Shown here: positions 17,123 to 24,562 of the stretch, one piece after another | Position numbering within the stretch: the first letter of the stretch is position 1 | Layout: the number at the start of each line of letters is the position of its first letter | Origin: an uncultured Eubacteriales bacterium | Lineage (GTDB): Bacteria > Bacillota > Clostridia > Christensenellales > UBA1242 | Direction of reading: 5' to 3' | Assembly: GCA_948806215.1 (NCBI GenBank) | Contig: CAQIDI010000004.1 | Span: forward strand, 1-64,000 | DNA: 64,000 nt | Translations under genes and position numbers: made by a program | The notes under the pieces: generated by a model | The model's input: only the letters and a program-made list of their open reading frames with translations | Told to the model about the DNA's origin: nothing | Databases searched by the model: none

Positions 17123-18667
17123 TTAATTCCAATATTTATTATCTAAACTTCGGTAAGATATAGCCTCTATTAAATGCTCATCCAAAATATTTTCGCTAGC
17201 ATCTAAATCAGCAATAGTTCTTGCAACCTTTAAAATTCTGCTATAGGCTCTGGCACTTAAATGCAAATTATCAAAAGCCATCTTTAAAATTTCTTCGCCA
17301 CTTTTATTCAGCTTGCAATATTTTTTTAACTGAACATCGTTCATTTTTGCATTTGAATAATTTTTATCGCTACTAAACCTTTTTAACTGAATTGCCCTTG
17401 CTAAATCCACCCTAACCTTTATACTTTCGCTACTTTCTTCTTCGGTTTGATTGGTTAAATCGGTAAATTTAACATTATCAACTTCTAAATGAATATCAAT
17501 TCTATCCATTAACGGACCGGATAGTTTATTTAGATATTTGTGAATTTGTTGCGGTGTGCACTTGCACTCTTTTTCTTTATTTCCAAAGTTTCCACAAGGG
17601 CAAGGATTCATACTTGCAATTAAGGTAAAATTTGCTGGATATTCTACCGAGTTTTCCACACGAGAAACTGTTATTACGCCATCTTCTAAAGGTTGACGCA
17701 AAGTTTCGATTGAATGCCTTGAATATTCTGGCATTTCATCTAAAAACAAAACTCCATTATGTGCTAAACTAATTTCTCCTGGTTTTGCGTTTCTTCCACC
17801 GCCGGTTAACGCCAATGTGGTTGCAGTGTGATGCGGTGCTCTAAATGGTCTTAAACAAACAATACCAACCGAACTATCTAACACACCTGCCACGCTATGA
17901 ATTTTTGTAACTTCCAATGCTTCGTTAAATGTTAGTTTTGGAAGTATGGTTGGAAAACATTTTGCAAGCAAAGTTTTTCCTGAACCCGGTGGACCAATCA
18001 TTAAAACATTGTGCCCACCTGCTGCTGCAATTTCTAATGCTCTTTTAGCATTGGACTGCCCTTTAACATTTTTAAAATCGTAATTAGTAAAATTATTATT
18101 TATAACTTGTTCAAAAGTTTTTAAATTTAGCGATTCAATTTTTAACTCGTTATTTAAAAATCTAACAGTTTCCGATAAAGTTTTAACAGGATAAATTTTT
18201 AAACCTTCAATATAACTTGCTTCTTCTTTATTTTCATAAGGTAAAACAATATTTGTAAAACCTTGCATACGAGCCGAAATTAAAATTGGTAACACACCAT
18301 TAATTTTTTTAACATCGCCATTTAGTGAAAGTTCCCCTAAAAACATAAATTGTTTTGCGTTTTCTAAGCTTACTTGGTTTGTTGCACTAAGTATTCCTAA
18401 AGCTATTGGTAAATCGTAAATAGCACCTTCTTTTTTGGTGTTAGCAGGCGCAAGATTAATAGTTATTTTATTTATAGGATAGCTTAGTCCGCTGTTTTTA
18501 ATAGCACTTCTAACACGTTCCTTACTTTCTTTAATGGCTGTGCCAACAAGACCTACTATGTCGTAACCCGGTAATCCTTGGTTTATATCAATTTCGGCAT
18601 TAACAACATAACCATCAAGCCCTTGCAAGCCATAGCTTTTAATAATTGAAAGCACTTTTATTACCAA
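17123..18667 (-). CDS. YifB/ComM-like Mg-chelatase family AAA ATPase
   Basis: A 514-residue protein of the YifB/ComM family, a hexameric helicase that in some bacteria promotes branch migration during transformation. The N-terminal Lon-like domain begins IKVLSIIKSYGLQGLDGY. Walker A GPPGSGKTLLAKCF is near 219-232, Walker B GVLFLDEMPEY follows, and a cysteine cluster (CPCGNFGNKEKECKC) precedes the sensor region. The N-terminus aligns with relatives only if translation begins at the TTG at 18667, although AAAAGG is immediately adjacent; a GTG at 18655 is the alternative. A good promoter lies 25-53 bp upstream. Confidence 0.93.
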   Translation of the reverse strand: MVIKVLSIIKSYGLQGLDGYVVNAEIDINQGLPGYDIVGLVGTAIKESKERVRSAIKNSGLSYPINKITINLAPANTKKEGAIYDLPIALGILSATNQVSLENAKQFMFLGELSLNGDVKKINGVLPILISARMQGFTNIVLPYENKEEASYIEGLKIYPVKTLSETVRFLNNELKIESLNLKTFEQVINNNFTNYDFKNVKGQSNAKRALEIAAAGGHNVLMIGPPGSGKTLLAKCFPTILPKLTFNEALEVTKIHSVAGVLDSSVGIVCLRPFRAPHHTATTLALTGGGRNAKPGEISLAHNGVLFLDEMPEYSRHSIETLRQPLEDGVITVSRVENSVEYPANFTLIASMNPCPCGNFGNKEKECKCTPQQIHKYLNKLSGPLMDRIDIHLEVDNVKFTDLTNQTEEESSESIKVRVDLARAIQLKRFSSDKNYSNAKMNDVQLKKYCKLNKSGEEILKMAFDNLHLSARAYSRILKVARTIADLDASENILDEHLIEAISYRSLDNKYWN

Positions 18668-18691
18668 CCTTTTAAAAAATTTACATTAACA

Positions 18692-18720
18692 ATTATATAA
18701 TGTTTCAAGTTATTTAACAA
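18692..18720 (-). promoter_or_regulatory. Promoter of the yifB-dprA-topA operon
   Basis: TTGTTA (18715-18720) and a perfect TATAAT (18692-18697) on the minus strand are separated by 17 bases. The predicted start site near 18685 leaves a leader of only ~18 bases. Confidence 0.82.
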
Positions 18721-18980
18721 CAATTTGAACCTTAAATTAAAATTTTATAAACTATCGTTTATTATATAAATATATATATTATATCATTATATAGAAAAAT
18801 TTTAATTACTCCACATACTATTCAAAACTGATTTAATTGGCTATAATAAGCCTAATAATGAAATTTTGCATAGTATTATTTTTTTGGTTTTTATATTACC
18901 TTAACTATTTTTTTGATTTAAAAAATTAAAACACTATAAAATAAATACAAACAATTTATAAACCTTAAAATTGGCATAAA

Positions 18981-19003
18981 AAAAGTGACAATAATATGTC
19001 ACC
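18981..19003 (-). terminator. Terminator of rplS
   Basis: Stem GTGACA/TGTCAC (18985-18990 with 18997-19002), 6-nt loop, followed by a T-run on the minus strand, 11 bp beyond the rplS stop. Confidence 0.88.
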
Positions 19004-19013
19004 ATTTTTATTA

Positions 19014-19361
19014 TTATCTTTTTTGATCTTCTTTAATTTTTGCTGCTTTACCAGAAAGATTACGCAAATAGTATAGTTTAGCACGACGAACTTTACCTTT
19101 CTTTAAAACATCAATATGATCAATTCTTGGGCTGTGAAGTGGGAAAGTTTTTTCAACACCTACACCAAATGAAACACGACGAACTGTGAATGTTTCGCGA
19201 ACGCTTGAATTCTTTCTTGCAATAACAACGCCTTCAAATGCTTGAATACGTTCTTTATCACCTTCAACAATTTTAATGAAAACTTTAACGGTGTCACCAA
19301 CGCTAAAATCTGGTATTTCAGGTTTTAAATTTTCCTTTTCAATTAAATCAATCAAGTTCAT
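19014..19361 (-). CDS. rplS: 50S ribosomal protein L19
   Basis: Large-subunit protein L19 at the 30S-50S interface, 115 residues. The DTVKVFIKIVEGDKERIQ, FEGVVIARK and FTVRRVSFGVGVEKTFPLHS segments are diagnostic. An AGGAGG ribosome site stands 8 bases before the ATG. The gene has its own promoter, leader and terminator and so is monocistronic here, set between yraN and yifB; in Bacillus it follows trmD directly. Confidence 0.98.
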   Translation of the reverse strand: MNLIDLIEKENLKPEIPDFSVGDTVKVFIKIVEGDKERIQAFEGVVIARKNSSVRETFTVRRVSFGVGVEKTFPLHSPRIDHIDVLKKGKVRRAKLYYLRNLSGKAAKIKEDQKR

Positions 19362-19435
19362 GACTTACACTCCTCCTACTTTTAAATTTGATGTTCTTAA
19401 AAATCTATTATTTCCAGCGGACCATCTGAAGTCAC
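19362..19435 (-). promoter_or_regulatory. rplS 5' leader (candidate L19 leader)
   Basis: The ~74-nt leader between the predicted start site and rplS contains a 5-bp hairpin with an 8-nt loop (TTCAG/CTGGA arms, one G-U pair, about 19408-19425). L19 leader RNAs are known upstream of rplS in low-GC Gram-positives; membership of that family is not verified. Confidence 0.4.
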
Positions 19436-19441
19436 TATAAC

Positions 19442-19470
19442 ATAATATCATATCAAAAATATTTATACAA
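19442..19470 (-). promoter_or_regulatory. rplS promoter with extended -10
   Basis: TTGTAT (19465-19470) and TATTAT (19442-19447) on the minus strand, 17-bp spacing, with TGA directly before the -10 giving an extended -10 element. Confidence 0.82.
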
Positions 19471-19538
19471 GTATTTTTTACAAAATATTCTATTTATTTT
19501 TAAAATTAGAGCCTAAATAAAGTAATAATTTACAATAT

Positions 19539-19874
19539 TTAAAATGCATTAGTAATATGTGTAATTTTGCCATTTAATATGTCGATAACATCAAATCTGC
19601 ATTTGTGATTTAACATCTTATTTTGAATTAAAAAAATGCTAGCAATATCTTTTATTTTTTTCTGTTTAAACTTAGTTACACTTTCACACGGAAATCCAAA
19701 TTTTGTGCTAGTTCTTGATTTTACTTCTACAAACACAATAACATCTTTTTGTTTTGCAATAATATCTATTTCGCCAATTTGGCTTATATAGTTACATTCT
19801 AAAATTTTATATTTATTATCTATTAAAAATTGTTTTGCCAACAACTCACCTTTAACGCCTTGTAAGTTACTCAT
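19539..19874 (-). CDS. yraN: YraN/UPF0102 endonuclease-like protein
   Basis: A 111-residue member of UPF0102, predicted to have a restriction-endonuclease-like fold. The motifs are GELLAKQFL near the N-terminus, QIGEIDIIA with the conserved Glu/Asp (about 34-42) and VFVEVKSR (about 47-54), together an E-x-D...E-x-K catalytic pattern. Translation begins at ATG 19874 with AAGGAT upstream; a longer frame to 19928 would overlap rnhB. It starts 1 bp after the rnhB stop, and rnhB-yraN is a widespread Bacillota pair. No cellular function is established. Confidence 0.93.
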   Translation of the reverse strand: MSNLQGVKGELLAKQFLIDNKYKILECNYISQIGEIDIIAKQKDVIVFVEVKSRTSTKFGFPCESVTKFKQKKIKDIASIFLIQNKMLNHKCRFDVIDILNGKITHITNAF

Positions 19875-19875
19875 A

Positions 19876-20472
19876 TTAATCCTTAAAATTCTTAATAAAT
19901 GTTTGCCTGTGAATTTCGCACGCTCCAAACTTTTTTAAATTTGCAATGTGTTCTTTAGTTCCATATCCTTTATGTTTTTTAAAGTTATAGTTAGGATATT
20001 TATTATCCATTTCCAACATTAACCTATCTCTACTAACTTTTGCTAAAATAGAAGCGCACGCAATGCTATAGCTTAAAGCATCGCCTTTTATTATGCTTTC
20101 GGTTTTAACATTAACATCTAACTTAACAGCATCAATTAAAACAACATCTGGTTTTACGCTTAAGTTATTAATAGCATTGATCATTCCCTTTTTAGTTGCA
20201 TTTAAAATGTTTATTTCATCAATTATTTTTTCATCAATAAATTCCACACTAAAAGCAAAAGCTTTGTTAACAATTTGATCAAATAGTTTTTCACGCTTTT
20301 TTTCGGTTAGTTTTTTACTATCGTTAACACCTTCGATAATGCTATTTTTATCTAGTGGCATTATAACACTTGCAACACAAACTGGTCCTGCAAGTGGTCC
20401 TCGTCCCGCTTCATCAACTCCGGCAATAAATTTATTACCTAAACTTAAATATTTATTTTCGTATTCTAACAT
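19876..20472 (-). CDS. rnhB: Ribonuclease HII
   Basis: Removes ribonucleotides from DNA and RNA primers from RNA-DNA hybrids. In the 198 residues, the type II motif GVDEAGRGPLAGPV at about 18-31 supplies the first metal-binding residues, SKKL follows near 52, VLIDAVKLD near 110 and SYSIACASILAKVSRDR near 132-148 completes the active site. The gene starts 5 bp after the rbgA stop, whose last codons supply the GAAGAG ribosome site, and continues into yraN. Confidence 0.97.
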   Translation of the reverse strand: MLEYENKYLSLGNKFIAGVDEAGRGPLAGPVCVASVIMPLDKNSIIEGVNDSKKLTEKKREKLFDQIVNKAFAFSVEFIDEKIIDEINILNATKKGMINAINNLSVKPDVVLIDAVKLDVNVKTESIIKGDALSYSIACASILAKVSRDRLMLEMDNKYPNYNFKKHKGYGTKEHIANLKKFGACEIHRQTFIKNFKD

Positions 20473-20477
20473 ATATT

Positions 20478-21365
20478 TTACTCTTCGGTTTTTCTATCAC
20501 GCTTAGATAATGCTTTAACATCATTAACAGTTTCAAGCGTTATTCTACCCAGCCTTCCTGATTTAAAATCGTTAATTAATGCGCTTGCACCACGGTCGTA
20601 ATCCAATTCGCCACCGCGAAGTAAAAAACCACGACTTGCACAAATTTTTTCTAAAATATCAATAGGTTCATCTTCTGGCTCGATTGTTATTTTATATCTA
20701 TTATTAATAATGCCAATATCTATTTTATTTAAGTCCATAATAAAATCTAGGCTAAGACTAGGAATATCTAACACTTCTTCTTTAATAGAACCAATATAAG
20801 CTAAATTATGAGCCACTTGATTATTATCGAATGCTGGCCATAATGTTCCAGGTGTGTCTAATAACTCGATTCCGCTTGCAATTTTAACCCACTGCTTTCC
20901 TTTTGTTACACCCGGCTTGTTTCCTGTTATGGTTTTTCCTTGACCACACAAATTGTTTATTAATGTGCTTTTACCACTGTTTGGAACCCCTAAAACCATA
21001 GCACGAAGTATTGCATTAACACCTTTTTGTTTTAAACGTTCAATTTTTTCGTTTAGTGCATTTTTAATTGCAAACTCAACTTTTTTTGCTGTGCCACTTT
21101 CGGTTGAATTTAGTGTTATGCATTCGCCTGATATGTTCCTAAAATATTGTTGCCAATTTTTGGTTGCTTCTTCGTTTGCCATATCACATTTATTTAAAAC
21201 ATAAATAATAGGTTTGCCTTCAACTAAAGCATTAAGTTTTGGATTAACGCACGAAAATGGTGCTCTGGCATCCAGAACATAGATAATTGCATCTACAACT
21301 TTAATTTCTTTTTCCATCATTCTAAGGGCTTTTGTCATATGCCCCGGAAACCATTGAATTACCAT
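20478..21365 (-). CDS. rbgA: Ribosome biogenesis GTPase RbgA (YlqF)
   Basis: A circularly permuted GTPase needed for late assembly of the 50S subunit. The 295 residues begin with the diagnostic IQWFPGHMTKA; G4 (NKCD) precedes G1 (GVPNSGKSTLIN) and G3 (DTPGTLWP), the permuted order. The C-terminal domain (about 190-285) is the YlqF-specific RNA-binding part. AAGGGAAG precedes the ATG. It lies between rplS/trmD-type genes and rnhB as in Bacillus and Clostridium. Confidence 0.97.
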   Translation of the reverse strand: MVIQWFPGHMTKALRMMEKEIKVVDAIIYVLDARAPFSCVNPKLNALVEGKPIIYVLNKCDMANEEATKNWQQYFRNISGECITLNSTESGTAKKVEFAIKNALNEKIERLKQKGVNAILRAMVLGVPNSGKSTLINNLCGQGKTITGNKPGVTKGKQWVKIASGIELLDTPGTLWPAFDNNQVAHNLAYIGSIKEEVLDIPSLSLDFIMDLNKIDIGIINNRYKITIEPEDEPIDILEKICASRGFLLRGGELDYDRGASALINDFKSGRLGRITLETVNDVKALSKRDRKTEE

Positions 21366-21377
21366 AATTACTTCCCT

Positions 21378-21986
21378 TTATTTTTGTATTTTATTGCTTA
21401 AAATAGCGTTTTTATAAGTGTTTGCATAGGTTTTTATTGCATTAGCAGCATCAATAGTATAAAAATTAGTCACACAATCATCTAATAAATAATCACCAGT
21501 TCGCTCAAGTTTTCCGCCTAGTGCTAAAATTGTTTTGTTAGATGCAATGTTATCAACATCACAATCAACCAAAATTTTATTTTCGCCAACTTTAGCTTCT
21601 TCTAGTAATGCTAAATATAACAAGAGCTTTGCATAACCTTTTCTTCTCTCACTAGGGCGAATACCATAACCAATATGCGAAACATCATTTTTAATGAGTT
21701 CAGGAGGTATATTATATCGAACATTAACCATACCAACTATTTTATTATCGCTTTCTCTAATTAAAAAGAATGTTTTTGACTCACATCGATTTATTTTTTT
21801 TAAATAAACAACATCTTTTCTTTTCTCTAATTCGTTAAACCATTCCTCATACGATAAACTTTTTAAGCATTTATCCATACCGCCTGTTCCATTTAAGTTA
21901 GAGCCAAACTTAATATGTTCTTGCAAATACTCTAATGCTTCTGTTTTTCGTTTTAGAGTTGGAATTTCCAAAAAAAATTTATCCAT
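21378..21986 (-). CDS. GNAT-family N-acetyltransferase
   Basis: A 202-residue acetyl-CoA-dependent acetyltransferase of the GNAT fold. The acetyl-CoA loop is HIGYGIRPSERRKGYAKLLL at about 102-121, with the Rxx-G-(Y/x)-A pyrophosphate-binding pattern. The following VDCDVDNIASNKTILALGG strand-helix is typical of small-molecule or antibiotic-related GNATs. The substrate is unknown. It lies between the broken S51 gene and rbgA and is not part of the usual block, so this is an accessory insertion. An AAGGA site precedes ATG 21986. Confidence 0.9.
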   Translation of the reverse strand: MDKFFLEIPTLKRKTEALEYLQEHIKFGSNLNGTGGMDKCLKSLSYEEWFNELEKRKDVVYLKKINRCESKTFFLIRESDNKIVGMVNVRYNIPPELIKNDVSHIGYGIRPSERRKGYAKLLLYLALLEEAKVGENKILVDCDVDNIASNKTILALGGKLERTGDYLLDDCVTNFYTIDAANAIKTYANTYKNAILSNKIQK

Positions 21987-22036
21987 ATAAAATCCTTTTT
22001 TTTAATTAGTATTTAAAAAGTTTGTTTAAACTTTTG

Positions 22037-22653
22037 CTACCACAGTTTTTCTACTCCGCTACTGCTAACCTCGTAACATTGTTCATCGCACAACTGCAAA
22101 ATTTCTAAATTGTTAGCATTACAAAAATTTATTATTTCAGTAACCAGTTTTGGGCTTGTGTTTAACAAATAATTAAAATGTGGCACAACCACTTTATCAA
22201 ATTGTTTTAAACCTAAGCCTTTAAATTTTTCTACTTTTATAACATTATTATTTTCACTATAATTAATAAACTGGCTAGAAATAATCATAGAACCTGCTGA
22301 TTGACCAATTTATTACTTTATTTTTAATTAAGTTAATAAATTTATTAATGCCTACTTTGGCCTTAATAACATTAATTAGTAACTCTGGGTCACCACCAGA
22401 AATATAAACACAATCAAAATTTTTTAATAAATTTGCGTTATCTGAATTTAAGTCTATTATGGTTGACTGCACCCCCAGCAAGAACTTGTTGAGTTCTACT
22501 AGCACACGCAAAATCGCCTTTTGGTTTTGCATTGGGAATTATTGCAACACTATAGTTGTTTTTACTTAGGTATTCACAAAAAAACTTTATGTTTGTTTTT
22601 TCGTTAACATATTTATTATCTAAGCCGTGGCTCAATAAAAAGATTTTATTCAT
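22037..22653 (-). pseudogene. Peptidase S51 (dipeptidase E-like), broken by two frameshifts
   Basis: Three overlapping reading frames encode one peptidase-like protein. The first (from ATG 22653) gives the N-terminus MNKIFLLSHGLDN... to IPNAKPKGDF. The second gives IIDLNSDNANLLKNFDCVY followed by ISGGDPELL, the family's GG(N/D) turn. The third (from about 22300) gives IGQSAGSMIISSQF, containing the GxSAGS nucleophile-serine motif, and a C-terminus with PHFN. Frame changes occur near 22500 and near 22305 (one extra A in an ATAAATT run). The 8-bp overlap with the trmD stop shows it was cotranslated with trmD. A 60-bp GC-rich patch marks the first break. Sequencing error is possible for single-base shifts. 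Confidence 0.8.
22461..22520. other. GC-rich patch with palindrome inside the broken S51 gene
   Basis: By hand count 31 of 60 bases are G or C, against about 30% around it. It contains a perfect 6-bp inverted repeat with a 5-nt spacer (22481-22486 with 22492-22497). The first frame break of the peptidase lies in it, so it may be a small insertion. Confidence 0.5.
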
Positions 22654-23329
22654 TAATATTATCCTTAATTAAATCTGGTCGATACTTTTTTGTTTCTATC
22701 AGTTTTTGTTCTTTTTTCCATTTTTCAATTTCTTTATGGTTTCCACTAATTAAAACTTCTGGAACTTTTAACCCCATAAACTCCTGAGGTCTAGTATACT
22801 GCGGATATTCAAGCAATCCATCAGAAAAACTTTCATCCACAACGCTTTCGCTGTTATGAAGCACTCCCTCTAAATATCGGCTAACTGCATCCACCAAAGC
22901 CATTGCAGGAATTTCGCCACCAGTTAAAACAAAATCGCCAACGCTTATTTGTTCGTTTACGCAAAGCTTAATTATGCGTTCATCAATTCCTTCGTAGTGT
23001 CCACAAATAATAACCAAGTGTTCAATCGACTTTGCAATATCAACAACCTTTTTCTGAGTTAATGGTGTGCCCTTTGGCGACATATAAACAACATAACTAT
23101 TTTTAGTTATAACACTTTGTAGTGCATCGTAAATTGGTTGAGGAGTTAAAACCATACCCGCCCCACCACTAAAAGCATAGTCATCAACTTTTTTATGTTT
23201 GTTTTTTGAAAAGTCACGAAAGTTAACTATGTTAATTTCTAGTTTACCTTTTTCCTGAGCTTTACCAAGCAAACTAACATTTAATGCTTCAAACATTTCA
23301 GGAAACAAAGTTAAAATATCTATTTTCAT
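22646..23329 (-). CDS. trmD: tRNA (guanine-37-N1)-methyltransferase
   Basis: A SPOUT-class enzyme that methylates G37 of tRNAs to prevent frameshifting. The 227 residues include KIDILTLFPEMF at the N-terminus, DDYAFSGGAGMVL near 49-61, YMSPKGTPLTQ, the trefoil-knot SAM-binding CGHYEGIDER and VGDFVLTGGEIPAMALVDAV. Its start overlaps the rimM stop by four bases (ATGA). The rimM-trmD pair is universal in Bacillota; downstream, the usual rplS is displaced by the broken S51 gene and a GNAT gene. Confidence 0.98.
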   Translation of the reverse strand: MKIDILTLFPEMFEALNVSLLGKAQEKGKLEINIVNFRDFSKNKHKKVDDYAFSGGAGMVLTPQPIYDALQSVITKNSYVVYMSPKGTPLTQKKVVDIAKSIEHLVIICGHYEGIDERIIKLCVNEQISVGDFVLTGGEIPAMALVDAVSRYLEGVLHNSESVVDESFSDGLLEYPQYTRPQEFMGLKVPEVLISGNHKEIEKWKKEQKLIETKKYRPDLIKDNINE

Positions 23330-23793
23330 ACTAAAACCTCGTTTAAAACATTAGCATCAACAACAATTTTTTTGTTAGCTTCATCTACGCTAATAATTAA
23401 ATTAGGGCTAACGGCAAACATCTTTCCGTTTGTTAAGGTTATAACATCGGTTGCGCCATAGTTGTTAACTGCTTCCACCACTCCAACTTCGCACGAATTT
23501 GCTATAACTAAATAATCAACATAATATTCCGCCAAACTTTCTGGCTCTTCCAAAGTAGCAAATATTGGTTTGTTTATTAAGTTTTCAATTTGGTTAATAT
23601 CGTTAAATTCGTTAAGTGAAAACACGCAAAAACCACCACGATTAACAATTTTTTTAACGTGATATTCAAAACCTAAAATTGTAACAGTTGTTAAATTTGA
23701 TACTTTTGCTAAATATTTATTATCAACCTTAACTCTAAAATCGCCTTTAAGCCCCTGTGTTTTTGTAATTAATCCAATTCTAACATTTTCCAT
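23326..23793 (-). CDS. rimM: Ribosome maturation factor RimM
   Basis: A 16S rRNA processing and S19-binding factor, 155 residues, slightly shorter than the usual ~170. The N-terminal barrel starts IGLITKTQGLKGDFRVKV, and the C-terminal PRC-barrel domain contains YYVDYLVIANSCEVGVVEAV. It is the first gene of the unit with trmD. The preceding 150-bp gap ends the khpA operon's neighbour and should hold its promoter, but no convincing -35/-10 pair was found. Confidence 0.95.
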   Translation of the reverse strand: MENVRIGLITKTQGLKGDFRVKVDNKYLAKVSNLTTVTILGFEYHVKKIVNRGGFCVFSLNEFNDINQIENLINKPIFATLEEPESLAEYYVDYLVIANSCEVGVVEAVNNYGATDVITLTNGKMFAVSPNLIISVDEANKKIVVDANVLNEVLV

Positions 23794-23920
23794 AATATCG
23801 CCTTTAAATAGTTATATTTTGTTGTTTTGCATAGCAGTTATTTTTTTTACTATTTTATTTTATCATAATTAACAAATTTTAAAAACCAATATATAGCATA
23901 AAATTTTTTAAGTAAAATTA

Positions 23921-23947
23921 AAAAAATAAAAGGGTTAATTCCCTTTT
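23921..23947 (-). terminator. Terminator of the ylxM-ffh-rpsP-khpA operon
   Basis: Stem AAAAGGG/CCCTTTT (23928-23934 with 23941-23947), 6-nt loop, followed on the minus strand by a T-run. It overlaps the khpA stop codon. Confidence 0.88.
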
Positions 23948-24185
23948 ATTTTACTTCGTTTATTTTAACAATAAAACGCTTTTTTGATTTTGCACTTGCA
24001 GATTTTACAATTGTTCTAATTGAATTTGCAATTTTGCCACCTTTACCAATAACCTTGCCAAGATCGTTTGAATCAACTTCGATGTTTAGAATAGTTACTT
24101 TTTCGCTTTCTTCTTCGGTTGAAACTTTAACCTTATCAGGGTTTTCTACTAAGGATTTAACAATGTATTCTACTAGTTCTTTCAT
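23946..24185 (-). CDS. khpA: KH-domain RNA-binding protein KhpA (YlqC)
   Basis: A 79-residue RNA-binding protein consisting of a single KH domain, with the GKVIGKGG loop at 43-50. KhpA proteins pair with KhpB and affect cell division and small-RNA biology in Gram-positives. It follows rpsP by 12 bp, the invariant rpsP-ylqC order. Confidence 0.96.
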   Translation of the reverse strand: MKELVEYIVKSLVENPDKVKVSTEEESEKVTILNIEVDSNDLGKVIGKGGKIANSIRTIVKSASAKSKKRFIVKINEVK

Positions 24186-24197
24186 ACATTTCTCCTA

Positions 24198-24497
24198 TTA
24201 TTTGGTTTCTTTTTTCTTTTTATCAGACTTAGGAGCTGTTTTTGCTTTGCTTGCTTTAATAACGCCAGCTTTAACTAAAACAGTTTTTGCTGTTTCAGTT
24301 GGTTCAGCGCCATTGCTTAACCAATATTTAGCGCGTTCAGTTTCGATTTTAACTTCTGCAGGATCTTTAAGTGGATCGTATGTTCCAAGTTTTTCGATAA
24401 CTTTTCCATCTCTTGAACGACGTGAATCAGCAACAACAACACGATAGAAAGGTGATTTTTTATCTCCTAAACGAGTTAGTCTAATTCTTACTGCCAT
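24198..24497 (-). CDS. rpsP: 30S ribosomal protein S16
   Basis: Small-subunit protein S16, 99 residues, with the N-terminal MAVRIRLTRLGDKKSPFYRV and VADSRRSRDGKVIEKLGTYDP signatures. A Lys/Ala-rich tail of ~20 residues extends beyond the core. A perfect AAGGAG site precedes the ATG. It lies between ffh and khpA, the order conserved in Bacillota. Confidence 0.98.
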   Translation of the reverse strand: MAVRIRLTRLGDKKSPFYRVVVADSRRSRDGKVIEKLGTYDPLKDPAEVKIETERAKYWLSNGAEPTETAKTVLVKAGVIKASKAKTAPKSDKKKKETK

Positions 24498-24562
24498 AAT
24501 TTTTCTCCTTTTTGAATTTATATATTTACAATTTTTTTATTTAAAAAAATTTAAAAACCTAA

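Larger units (their letters stand above)
18668..19013. other. Intergenic region between yifB and rplS
   Basis: This 346-bp, very AT-rich gap holds the yifB promoter (18692-18720) at one end and the rplS terminator (18985-19002) at the other. The middle shows an isolated TATAAT at 18842-18847 on the plus strand followed by a 23-codon hydrophobic reading frame (18858-18929) with no ribosome site. I see no tRNA, riboswitch or conserved gene in it. Confidence 0.7.
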
